Source: Anaerolineales bacterium (GTDB taxonomy: Bacteria > Chloroflexota > Anaerolineae > UBA7937). Taken from it: 30,618 nucleotides of DNA. Location of the stretch: NCBI GenBank assembly GCA_030593425.1, contig JAUVHF010000001.1, forward strand, positions 1 through 30,618, read 5' to 3'. Numbering within the stretch: the first letter of the stretch is position 1; each line of letters opens with the position of its first letter. The position numbers and the translations under genes were made by a program. Below the pieces are notes generated by a model that did no database searches, was not told the DNA's origin, and saw only the letters and a list, made by a program, of their open reading frames with translations. Below are positions 24,275-30,618 of this stretch, one piece after another.

Positions 24275-24859
24275 ATGAATCTAAAAGAAAGAATCATCCA
24301 CGAGTCCTTGAAACTATTCTCTTTGAAAGGATTTTGCAGCACCTCTATTAACGATATCTTGGAGGCTGCGAACACCTCAAAAGGCGGCTTCTATAATCAT
24401 TTCGCAAGCAAAGAGGATCTGTTCTTCCAGGTCCTGGATGAGGCGCAAAGAATTTGGCGTGAAAAGACTCTTTCAGGTCTGGATGAGATTGAAAGCCCGG
24501 TTGGAAAAATCAAAAGGGTCCTGGAAAACTACAGAGACAGGTATCTCAACGATACCGAGAATTTCCCCGGGGGCTGTATCTTTATTACCTTTTCCGTTGA
24601 ACTGGATGACCAGCGCCCCCATTTATCCAAAGAGGTTAGTAAAGGGTTTATGGGCCTCAAAGCCATGCTTAAGAGGCTTTTGGATGAGGGAAGAGAAGAG
24701 GGTGAATTGAGTAAGAATGTGGATACCAGTGCCATAACAGAAATGTTATTTGCCGGCATGTTGGGTGCTTCTGTTATTTATGGTCTGGATAAATCGACTG
24801 CCAGCCTGGACAGATCGATCAACACTCTAATCAACTATCTTGAAGAGCTGAGGTCATAG
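24275..24859 (+). CDS. TetR/AcrR family transcriptional regulator
   Basis: A 194-aa regulator with the TetR DNA-binding domain at residues about 5-50: IIHESLKLFSLKGFCSTSIN, DILEAANTSKGGFYNHFASK and EDLFFQVL, including the recognition helix. The C-terminal ligand domain (about 60-194) carries NFPGGCIFITFSVELDD and a helical dimer region. Regulators of this size often sense acyl-CoA or other hydrophobic ligands. A promoter and palindrome in front of it suggest self-repression. The acyl-CoA dehydrogenase/ETF operon starts about 215 bases downstream and is the natural target. Codon use is less GC-biased by eye than in the first 20 kb. Confidence 0.9.
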   Translation: MNLKERIIHESLKLFSLKGFCSTSINDILEAANTSKGGFYNHFASKEDLFFQVLDEAQRIWREKTLSGLDEIESPVGKIKRVLENYRDRYLNDTENFPGGCIFITFSVELDDQRPHLSKEVSKGFMGLKAMLKRLLDEGREEGELSKNVDTSAITEMLFAGMLGASVIYGLDKSTASLDRSINTLINYLEELRS

Positions 24860-24860
24860 A

Positions 24861-24983
24861 ATTGTTCAACATGTGCGTCCCGAATACGGAGATCTGATGA
24901 TCATCGTTGCGGCGGGCATCGGCTATGTGTGGGGTGCGACCTGCGTCAAGTGGGGGCCGTGCGAGACTGAACAGCAACTATAA
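24861..24983 (+). pseudogene. C-terminal fragment of a ketoacyl-ACP synthase III-like thiolase-fold enzyme
   Basis: A 40-codon frame begins right after the tetR stop. It reads VRPEYGDLMIIVAAGIGYV, then WGATCVKWG and a short tail before TAA. The sequence GD-(4-5 hydrophobic)-G-G-(aromatic)-WGA-(3)-W is the characteristic last strand of FabH/KAS III-like enzymes. About 300 residues are missing. It lies between the regulator and the acyl-CoA dehydrogenase, so an original operon gene may have been deleted. The call rests on one motif. Confidence 0.4.
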
Positions 24984-25075
24984 TTCGTAACACGGAAGGG
25001 TGAAACGACATGACATATTAGAGGTGGCAAACAGTTCAAGAAGAATAGATTAATACAACTAAGAGGAGGCAGAAA

Positions 25076-26224
25076 ATGATCGATTTTACTTTTACCGAAG
25101 AGCAAGAAATGTTCAGGAAAGCGGCTCGCGAATTCGCAGAAACCCAGGTCGCTCCCAAGGTTCCAGAAATGGAAGAAGCAGGGAAGGTCAACGACGAGGT
25201 TGTCAAGGCCCTGGGTGAGGCCGAGATGATGGCCTTGACCATTCCGGAAGAATATGGCGGTCTTGGATTAGGTTATGTTGCCCGTCTTATCGCCCTCGAG
25301 GAAATCAGCAGGGTTTCGGTGGCGACGGCCATGATGCTCCAGATTTTTGGCCTGGGTATCGAGCCTATCATAAGATTCGGTAACGAGGAGCAGAAAAGGA
25401 GATATTTGCCCGGATTGGCAAAAGGCGAACGACTGGCCACGGTGGCTGTAACCGAAGCGACCGGAGGTTCTGATCCTAAGAGCGGTCGTACGTCTTATAA
25501 GAGGGATGGTGACGATTATATTATTAACGGCCGTAAATGCTTCATCACCAATTCCCACATCGCCGACACAGTTACCGTCCTGGCCAAGGACGAGGAGGAT
25601 CCCGAAGTTTTCACGGCTTTCATCGTAGAAAAGGGGATGGAGGGGTTCAGGCCTTCACATGAAGAGCATAAAGTGGGCATGCGCGGTTGTAATACTGGCG
25701 AGTTGGTTTTTGAACATTGCCGGGTTCCCAGGGAAAACCTGCTGGGAGAGGAAGGAAAGGGCATGCGTGTTGCCATGGCTGCCATTGGTGAAGTCGGCAG
25801 AGGCGGAATGGTCGGCTGTGCCTTAGGGCTACAGGCCGCCTGTCTGGAAGCATCCCTGAAATTCGCAAATGAACGAATTCTTTATGGAAAACCGATCAGC
25901 AATCTACAGACGATTCAAAACAAACTGGCGGAAATGAGAATCGATCTGGAAGCAGGCCGTCTGCTGGGATATCGAGCGGCGGCCATGCAAGATAGAGGCA
26001 TGCGTTCAAGCAACGAATTCGCCGTGGCCAAATATTTCACCACGGAAGCAGCACAGAAGGGGGCAAAAACGGCCGTTGATATCCATGGTGGCTATGGCTG
26101 CCTGGAAGAATATCCGGTTTCCCGCTATTACCGCGATTCCATTGTTCTAGGGCCATCGGCAGGCACCTCCGATATTATGAAGGTCATTATCGCCCGTTGG
26201 GTGCTTAAGCCGTTCAGGAAGTGA
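25076..26224 (+). CDS. Acyl-CoA dehydrogenase lacking the usual catalytic glutamate
   Basis: A 382-aa FAD flavoprotein of the acyl-CoA dehydrogenase family. The N-terminal helical domain starts IDFTFTEEQEMFRKAAREF. The middle domain has VTEATGGSDPKSGRTSYKRD, GRKCFITNS and GMRGCNTGELVFEHCRVP. The C-terminal domain has ERILYGKPI, DIHGGYGCLEEYPVSRYYRD and GTSDIMKVIIAR. In typical members the base is the Glu of YEGT. Here the aligned segment is PSAGTSD, so that Glu is Ala. The alternative position used by isovaleryl-CoA dehydrogenase aligns with Gly in EVGRGGMVG. It is therefore either a variant with another base or a different reaction. AGAGGAGG precedes the ATG. EtfB and EtfA follow and are its likely electron acceptors. 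Confidence 0.9.
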   Translation: MIDFTFTEEQEMFRKAAREFAETQVAPKVPEMEEAGKVNDEVVKALGEAEMMALTIPEEYGGLGLGYVARLIALEEISRVSVATAMMLQIFGLGIEPIIRFGNEEQKRRYLPGLAKGERLATVAVTEATGGSDPKSGRTSYKRDGDDYIINGRKCFITNSHIADTVTVLAKDEEDPEVFTAFIVEKGMEGFRPSHEEHKVGMRGCNTGELVFEHCRVPRENLLGEEGKGMRVAMAAIGEVGRGGMVGCALGLQAACLEASLKFANERILYGKPISNLQTIQNKLAEMRIDLEAGRLLGYRAAAMQDRGMRSSNEFAVAKYFTTEAAQKGAKTAVDIHGGYGCLEEYPVSRYYRDSIVLGPSAGTSDIMKVIIARWVLKPFRK

Positions 26225-26432
26225 GGGATCCAGCAGTAGGGAGGTAGCGCACAAAACGCTTATCGTGGACCGCGACGTAGAGGTCAAGATGCGTCATGAC
26301 GTTATCCTTCACGCCGACGGCTATCCCTTCATCCAGCCCATCATCCCGCGAGGGTGACATGGTGCCAGGTCTACCGATGATGGCGAACCGGAAGTACGGT
26401 CCAATTCCTTGATTTAGCATAGGATTTGTACA
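26225..26432 (+). pseudogene. Possible remnant of a CocE/NonD-type hydrolase N-terminus
   Basis: The 208-base gap between the dehydrogenase and etfB contains, in one frame ending at TGA near 26,360, DRDVEVKMRHDVILHADGYP. This resembles the VxVxMRDGVxLxADVYRP start of CocE/NonD hydrolases. In another frame RKYGPIP follows, resembling the next strand (RTPYG). Frame changes and lost residues suggest decay. No promoter is evident. The similarity is short and the call is tentative. Confidence 0.3.
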
Positions 26433-27230
26433 ATGCTCAGGATTGTCGTATGTGTCAAAGCGGTTCCTGACCCCAAAGAGGCCAGCAAGATAAGAATAGA
26501 TCCCGTCACCAGAACCCTCGCTCGGTGCGACGTTCCGCTGGTGATAAATCCACTGGACAAAAATGCAATGGAAGCGGCACTCCAACTTAAAGAGCAGCTT
26601 GGTGCGCGTATTACGGTACTCAGCATGGGCCCTCCTCCGGCAGGCAACATCGTCAGGGAATGTTTGGCTTTGGGCGCTGACGAGGGAATCCTGCTTTGCG
26701 ATCAGGCTTTTGGCGGTGCCGATGCCTATGCCACGGCATATACCCTGGCCAAAGGGATAGAGAAAATCGGGTCCTATGATCTGGTCTTTTGCGGAATGGC
26801 CAGCAGCGATAGTGGTACGGAGTGGGTTGGGCCGGAAATCGCAACGTTCCTAGAGATGCCTGTAGTAACAAGGGTGAAAGAGATCGTCGAATGTGACGGA
26901 GAATGGTGGAAGGTAAAAGCCAGTCTGGAAGATGGATACCGTCTGGTGCAGGTAAAACTCCCGGCACTCTTTACGGTGACCAGAGGGCTGAATACGCCGA
27001 GAACACTCAGCTTTTCAGGAATTGTCAAGGCCAGAGATAGGGAGATTATCCAGTGGGGAATTGATGAGTTAGGTGTGGCGGAAGAATCGATGGGCCTAAA
27101 AGGGTCACCAACAATTGTTTCGAAGATGACAAACAGAGAAAGTAAGCGGAAAGTTGAGATAATCGCCGGCACAAGGGAAGAGAAAGCCGAACGATTGATC
27201 CAAAAGCTGGCTGATGCAGGCGTAATATAG
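26433..27230 (+). CDS. etfB: Electron transfer flavoprotein, beta subunit
   Basis: A 265-aa ETF beta subunit. It starts MLRIVVCVKAVPDPKEASKI and has the conserved INPLDKNAMEAALQLKEQ helix, ALGADEGILL, VFCGMASSDSGTEWVGPEIA and the signature-like stretch KASLEDGYRLVQVKLPALFTV. ETF beta binds AMP and docks onto acyl-CoA dehydrogenases. With EtfA it carries electrons from the FAD of the dehydrogenase to a quinone reductase or another acceptor in the cytosol. The start is ATG 26433 with a weak GGA site. It lies 208 bases after the dehydrogenase in the same orientation. No ETF:quinone oxidoreductase or bifurcating partner gene is visible here. Confidence 0.93.
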   Translation: MLRIVVCVKAVPDPKEASKIRIDPVTRTLARCDVPLVINPLDKNAMEAALQLKEQLGARITVLSMGPPPAGNIVRECLALGADEGILLCDQAFGGADAYATAYTLAKGIEKIGSYDLVFCGMASSDSGTEWVGPEIATFLEMPVVTRVKEIVECDGEWWKVKASLEDGYRLVQVKLPALFTVTRGLNTPRTLSFSGIVKARDREIIQWGIDELGVAEESMGLKGSPTIVSKMTNRESKRKVEIIAGTREEKAERLIQKLADAGVI

Positions 27231-27333
27231 GGAAAAGCCGAAAACAACATGATGCGCTTCAGCCAGGTCTTGCGCTCTTTAGAAGCATCGATATTCCGCA
27301 TACATTTCTTCGACGTAGTGGTCGGTAGTCACA

Positions 27334-28338
27334 ATGGAAAGTAGACGCGGCTCCGTATGGGTCATCGCTGAGCAGATTGACTGTCGGATTCTTTCTGTAT
27401 CACTCCAGTTAATCGGCCATGCGCGCAAACTGGCTGATGAATTGGAAACTTCCGTGGAGGTTATCCTTCTGGGAGACAAGATAGAGGGACAAACCCAGCA
27501 ATTGTTTGCCGCCGGCGCCGACAGAGTCTATCTGGGTAACGCTCCCCACCTGAGCTTTTATCAACCGGAAATCTATACCGAAATCATCGTCAAACTGGCT
27601 AAAGAGCGACAGCCGGAAATCATCCTTATCGGTTCGACCTCCATGGGAAGAGAATTGGCGCCGCTGGTAGCAGCCAGATTGGAAACCGGATTGACGGCTC
27701 ACTCCATTGATCTGCTCCTCGACGAGAACAAAATCTTAGAGCAGAGAGTCCCTGCCTATGGTGGGTTACTTTCGATTATCTGTCCGAAAAGGCGTCCACA
27801 GATGGCCACCATTGCAAGAGGGGTTTTCCCTATACCCGAACTGGATGAGAAGAGGACTGGAGAGATTGTCCTGCTTGATGTCCCGGGTGAAATCCCCCGT
27901 CGGATCCAAACACTGGAAATCATCCGTGAAGAGCCGGAGGGTGTGCCTTTGGAATCGACCCCCATCGTCGTTGCCGGCGGTGCCGGTGCTAGTGATCTTG
28001 CGGGGTGGCGCATAATAGCCGCTCTGGCGGAAGCGCTTAACGCTGCCCTCGGCTCCACGCGGCCGGCCGTTGATGAAGGCTGGGCCGGGCTGGAGACGAT
28101 GATCGGGCAGAGCGGAAAAATGGTGAGTCCGGAACTCTATATCGGGGTAGGGCTTTCAGGTGAATTACAGCATATGGTAGGCATAGTCAGGGCTCAAGTT
28201 ATGGTAGCCATAAATAACGATCCCAAATCACCGGTGTTTGAACAGGTGGATTATGGCATTGTTGATGACTGCCGGGAGTTTATTCCGCTATTTATTGAAA
28301 AAATCAAGGAATACCAGGGTAAGCAAGTAACCTGCTGA
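27334..28338 (+). CDS. etfA: Electron transfer flavoprotein, alpha subunit
   Basis: A 334-aa ETF alpha subunit. The N-terminal part (WVIAEQI, VEVILLGDKIEGQTQQLF, GADRVYL, ILIGSTSMGRELAPLVAARL, GLTAHSIDLLL) leads to the C-terminal FAD-binding domain with STRPAVDEGW, MIGQSGKMVSPELYIGVGLSG and ELQHMVGI, then INNDPKSPVFEQVDYGIVDD. No iron-sulfur N-terminal extension is present, so this is the plain form. It pairs with etfB, 103 bases upstream. That gap holds no recognised feature. The ribosome binding site is weak. Together the two genes fit the acyl-CoA dehydrogenase of the same operon. Confidence 0.93.
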   Translation: MESRRGSVWVIAEQIDCRILSVSLQLIGHARKLADELETSVEVILLGDKIEGQTQQLFAAGADRVYLGNAPHLSFYQPEIYTEIIVKLAKERQPEIILIGSTSMGRELAPLVAARLETGLTAHSIDLLLDENKILEQRVPAYGGLLSIICPKRRPQMATIARGVFPIPELDEKRTGEIVLLDVPGEIPRRIQTLEIIREEPEGVPLESTPIVVAGGAGASDLAGWRIIAALAEALNAALGSTRPAVDEGWAGLETMIGQSGKMVSPELYIGVGLSGELQHMVGIVRAQVMVAINNDPKSPVFEQVDYGIVDDCREFIPLFIEKIKEYQGKQVTC

Positions 28339-28405
28339 TCGAGGAATGGCGGAATTGGACGTTTCCAGATCCACCCTCACTTCCTTAATCAGTGAGTCAG
28401 TTACT

Positions 28406-28465
28406 AAAGGAGGTTATCATGGCAAATTTGAAATAACCGGAACAGGCATTGAATACCCTGAATCA
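28406..28465 (+). repeat. Degenerate duplicate of the DUF169 gene start
   Basis: A ribosome binding site plus start region (AAAGGAGG, then ATG at 28419 and MANLK followed by stop, then PEQALNT in the same frame) repeats the true start of the next gene 80 bases downstream (AAAGGAG, ATG 28499, MADLKELEQALNT). About 46 of 57 bases agree by eye. The first copy is broken by TAA after five codons and diverges after about 57 bases. It is either a fossil of a duplicated DUF169 gene or a short translated leader. Confidence 0.65.
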
Positions 28466-28498
28466 GTTAGGCACCTACTATTTCCAAAGGAGCTTGTC

Positions 28499-29281
28499 AT
28501 GGCAGACTTAAAAGAGTTGGAACAGGCGTTGAATACCTATATCCGGCCGTTCACCTTCCCGCTGGCCATAAAGATGTTGAAATCGGAAGAGGAGATGCCT
28601 GAAAAGACCCGTCGACCCTTTCAACAGATGGAAAAGAAGGTAGCCATCTGCCAGGGAATTGGTATGGCAAGAAAATTAGGTTGGGCGGTAGCTATGGGTA
28701 AAGAGGACATGCAATGCTCTCTGGGGGCAGCCCCCTTCGGTTTTTTCAAGAACACCGACTTCTTTGATGAGGGGAATTTAGCCGCAGGTATGTTTACCGC
28801 TTCAAAGGAGATAGGAAAAAGGGGAGAAGAGCTTGTTGATCGTTTTGAATACGGGCTTTACACTCACATCATGGTAGCACCCCTGCACCGTACTGCTTTT
28901 GAACCTGATCTGTTCATGATTTATGGTAATCCGGCCCAAATCATGAGGCTCATTCAGGGGGCGCTCTACAATGAAGGGGGGGCTGTTCACTCTTCAGCCA
29001 TGGGAAGACTGGGATGCGCATCCATAATAACGGCGATAAAAAAGGATGAATGTCGCTATCTTGTTCCCGGCAACGGAGACAGGATTTTCGGCATGACCCA
29101 GGACTACGAGATGACTTTCATGATTCCCTCTTCAAAGGTAGATACGGTTTTGGACGGATTAGTCAAGACCCATAAAGCCGGTATACGATATCCCATCACC
29201 AGCTTCTTCGATTTTGAAGCGACATTTCCCCCGTCCTATCAGGAGCAGATGAGGATCTGGAGGGAAGAAGGAGAATTATAG
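28499..29281 (+). CDS. DUF169 family protein
   Basis: A 260-aa protein of the DUF169 family, starting MADLKELEQALNTYIRP, with FPLAIKML, CQGIGMARKLGWAVAMGKED, CSLGAAPFGF and MVAPLHRTAFEPDLFMIYGNPAQIMRL and a C-terminal half ending near FFDFEATFPPSY. Conserved cysteines (in ICQG, QCSLG and GCAS) could bind metal. The biochemical role is not established. Family members often lie near corrinoid or C1 genes, which agrees with the UroD-like methyltransferase starting 1 base after its stop. I chose ATG 28499 with AAAGGAG, because the longer frame from 28346 runs through a duplicated start region without similarity. Confidence 0.8.
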   Translation: MADLKELEQALNTYIRPFTFPLAIKMLKSEEEMPEKTRRPFQQMEKKVAICQGIGMARKLGWAVAMGKEDMQCSLGAAPFGFFKNTDFFDEGNLAAGMFTASKEIGKRGEELVDRFEYGLYTHIMVAPLHRTAFEPDLFMIYGNPAQIMRLIQGALYNEGGAVHSSAMGRLGCASIITAIKKDECRYLVPGNGDRIFGMTQDYEMTFMIPSSKVDTVLDGLVKTHKAGIRYPITSFFDFEATFPPSYQEQMRIWREEGEL

Positions 29282-29282
29282 T

Positions 29283-30326
29283 ATGGAAGCATTTGCTGGA
29301 AGACAGCGTATTTCCGCTGCCTTCAAAAAGACCTTTACAGATCAGGAAGTCAGGATGGACAGGATCCCTGCCTACCTCTTCATGGGCCAATGCAACGCCC
29401 AACTTGTAGGCGCGTCCATCAGGGAGTTCTTATTGGATCCCAAGATCTTTGTGAAGGCACAGGTGGCCGCTTATGAGCGTTACAAACCGGATATCCTACT
29501 CATGATGTGGGATCTGCTCACCGACGTTGAGGCCATGGGCAATGAACTCAGATTTCCCGAAGACAGCCTGTGCATCTCCACAAGACTAGCCCTTGAAGAT
29601 AAGGGGAAACTGAGCAGCCTCAAAGTTCCGGATCCCACAAAGGACGGGCGCCTTCCGGGTTATTTGGAGGCTTTGGCCGAAACGAAAAAGATGATCACCG
29701 ATTCCATTGTATCAGGGGTGATCGCCGGGCCCTGGACAATCGCTCTAGGCCTCAGGGGGGCCACTGAACTCATCAGGGATGCAATGAAAGACCCGGATTA
29801 TGTCCATGAACTGATGCGATTCTGCACACGGGCGTCCATAAGGTTTGCGGAAGCCATTGTTCCATTAGGTGTGGGGCTCGGGTATTCTGAAGCCCCTGCG
29901 TCCTGCAGCCTTATCTCTCCCAAGATGTACCGGACATTCGTCTTCCCTTATCATAAGCAGATCGTAGACCACTTCAAGGAGAAGAAGGTGGGCCTGGGGC
30001 TTCACATTTGTGGATATGCGGACCCCATCCTTGAAGATATGGTCAACACCGGGGTGACCAATATCAGTATTGATGCGCCTACGGATCTGGCAAAGGCAGT
30101 GGAGGTAACCAGGGGCAAGGCGGTCCTCATTGGTAACGTCGATACCAACCTCTTCATTGCCGACAGCAGGGATGAGATGAAGCAGGCCATAAAAGATTGT
30201 ATTGCTAAAGCCCCAAAGGACAGCGGATATATCCTTGCGTCCGGTTGCGAAGTGCCGGCTATCGCCCCACCGGAAAAGATCGACTGGTTCATGGAACTGG
30301 TTAATGAACTCGGCAATTATGATTGA
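29283..30326 (+). CDS. Uroporphyrinogen decarboxylase-family protein (corrinoid/CoM methyltransferase-like)
   Basis: A 347-aa TIM-barrel protein of the UroD superfamily, closer to MtaA/CmuA-like methyltransferases than to HemE. The zinc motif HxC is present in GLHICGYADP, and a third cysteine comes near the C-terminus in LASGCEVPAIAP, the HxCx(n)C pattern of methylcobamide methyltransferases. Arginines needed for uroporphyrinogen binding near the HemE N-terminus are not seen. VSGVIAGPWTIAL, SEAPASCSLISPKMY and AVLIGNVDTN complete the barrel landmarks. It should move a methyl group between a corrinoid protein and a thiol or other acceptor. No corrinoid protein gene is visible in the window. 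GGAG lies before the ATG and overlaps the end of the DUF169 gene. Confidence 0.85.
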   Translation: MEAFAGRQRISAAFKKTFTDQEVRMDRIPAYLFMGQCNAQLVGASIREFLLDPKIFVKAQVAAYERYKPDILLMMWDLLTDVEAMGNELRFPEDSLCISTRLALEDKGKLSSLKVPDPTKDGRLPGYLEALAETKKMITDSIVSGVIAGPWTIALGLRGATELIRDAMKDPDYVHELMRFCTRASIRFAEAIVPLGVGLGYSEAPASCSLISPKMYRTFVFPYHKQIVDHFKEKKVGLGLHICGYADPILEDMVNTGVTNISIDAPTDLAKAVEVTRGKAVLIGNVDTNLFIADSRDEMKQAIKDCIAKAPKDSGYILASGCEVPAIAPPEKIDWFMELVNELGNYD

Positions 30327-30378
30327 CCCCATTTTGCTTAGCGATGAATGATGGAGGGAACGGAGAAAAGGAAAGCTG

Positions 30379-30618
30379 TTGACCGATCTTGAGAATCTGA
30401 GAATCAAACTTACCCCAGAAGAACGGGGCATTCTGCGAGGCAAGCAAGGGCCAACCATGCAGAAGGTCATGAAAACTGTGGTGCTCTATGGCGAAGCCTT
30501 GGGTGCGGAAAGATTAGTAGACATTGAAGGGGACGGGCACTTTGTCATACCCTGGGCCACCCCCGGTATTGGGCCGCCCCTGGAGATGCTGGGCGAGTTG
30601 GTGGCGGCCGGTCTCAAG
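30379..30618 (+). CDS. Aconitase X family protein (AcnX), N-terminal part
   Basis: The first 80 codons of a gene cut by the window end. The frame reads KLTPEERGILRGKQGPTMQK, then VVLYGEALGAERLVDIEGDG and PPLEMLGELVAAGLK. LTxEExxxLxGxxGxxxQKxM followed by YGExxGAxRLVxI is the N-terminal pattern of AcnX (formerly DUF521), an iron-sulfur dehydratase family. Known members are cis-3-hydroxy-L-proline dehydratases and archaeal phosphomevalonate dehydratases. The likely start is TTG 30379 with AAGGAAA about 5 bases upstream. No ATG or GTG lies in frame above it. It lies 52 bases after the UroD-like gene in the same direction and is probably part of the operon. Confidence 0.75.
   Translation, partial: MTDLENLRIKLTPEERGILRGKQGPTMQKVMKTVVLYGEALGAERLVDIEGDGHFVIPWATPGIGPPLEMLGELVAAGLK

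Noticed and set aside
26774..27301. Minus-strand 175-codon frame opposite etfB
   Set aside because: It overlaps a well-supported ETF beta gene and shows no recognisable motif, so it is an antisense shadow.
1..30618. CRISPR arrays, tRNA and rRNA genes, intact insertion sequences
   Set aside because: No regularly spaced repeats, no tRNA T-loop/acceptor pattern, no rRNA landmark and no complete transposase frame were seen by eye. A dedicated scan could still find a weak tRNA.

Overview
The window reads as a chromosomal segment of a fairly GC-rich, probably uncultured bacterium, most likely a Chloroflexota member (Anaerolineae or a similar lineage). This is inferred from a tandem array of very hydrophobic GT-C glycosyltransferases carrying extra C-terminal beta-rich modules, a Flp-like micro-pilin, a Pro/Thr-linked DUF3048 lipoprotein and frequent extended -10 promoters (TGnTATAAT). 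Several promoters sit so close to the start codon that the mRNA should be leaderless or nearly so. No rRNA, tRNA, CRISPR array or intact insertion sequence was found.

Layout. (1) 1-3.8 kb, minus strand: a class III aminotransferase of the glutamate-1-semialdehyde aminomutase type followed by a dihydrodipicolinate-reductase-like amino acid dehydrogenase. Next come two back-to-back gene fossils (a peptidase S58 C-terminus and an aldehyde:ferredoxin oxidoreductase C-terminus), then an orphan PhnD-type substrate-binding lipoprotein. (2) 4.1-7.1 kb: a DUF3048 lipoprotein and a radical SAM protein with two extra Cys4 sites, converging on an rplI/zinc-ribbon pair across a shared terminator. (3) 7.2-17.0 kb: four consecutive GT39/ArnT-like membrane glycosyltransferases carrying three, one, one and three copies of one C-terminal module. 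Codon style changes sharply inside the third gene. (4) 17.0-21.7 kb: an amidohydrolase behind a 34-codon ORF, Maf, another GT-C enzyme, adenine deaminase and a 51-aa Flp-like pilin.

(5) 21.8-25.0 kb is a low-density, decayed stretch. It holds a UbiA-type prenyltransferase without a normal start, a possible structured RNA with a strong terminator, an acyl-CoA ligase cut off after its N-terminus, and a ketoacyl synthase III C-terminal fragment. (6) 24.2-30.6 kb is a different module, with codon use less GC-biased by eye: TetR regulator with promoter and operator, acyl-CoA dehydrogenase, EtfB, EtfA, DUF169 protein, corrinoid-methyltransferase-like UroD protein and the start of an aconitase X. 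I infer a catabolic cassette in which an acyl-CoA thioester is oxidised through ETF, linked to methyl transfer or corrinoid chemistry and a hydratase/dehydratase step. The acyl-CoA dehydrogenase lacks the catalytic glutamate at both usual positions, so its reaction may be unusual. This cassette is the best candidate for an undescribed pathway. The modular glycosyltransferase array is the second most interesting system.
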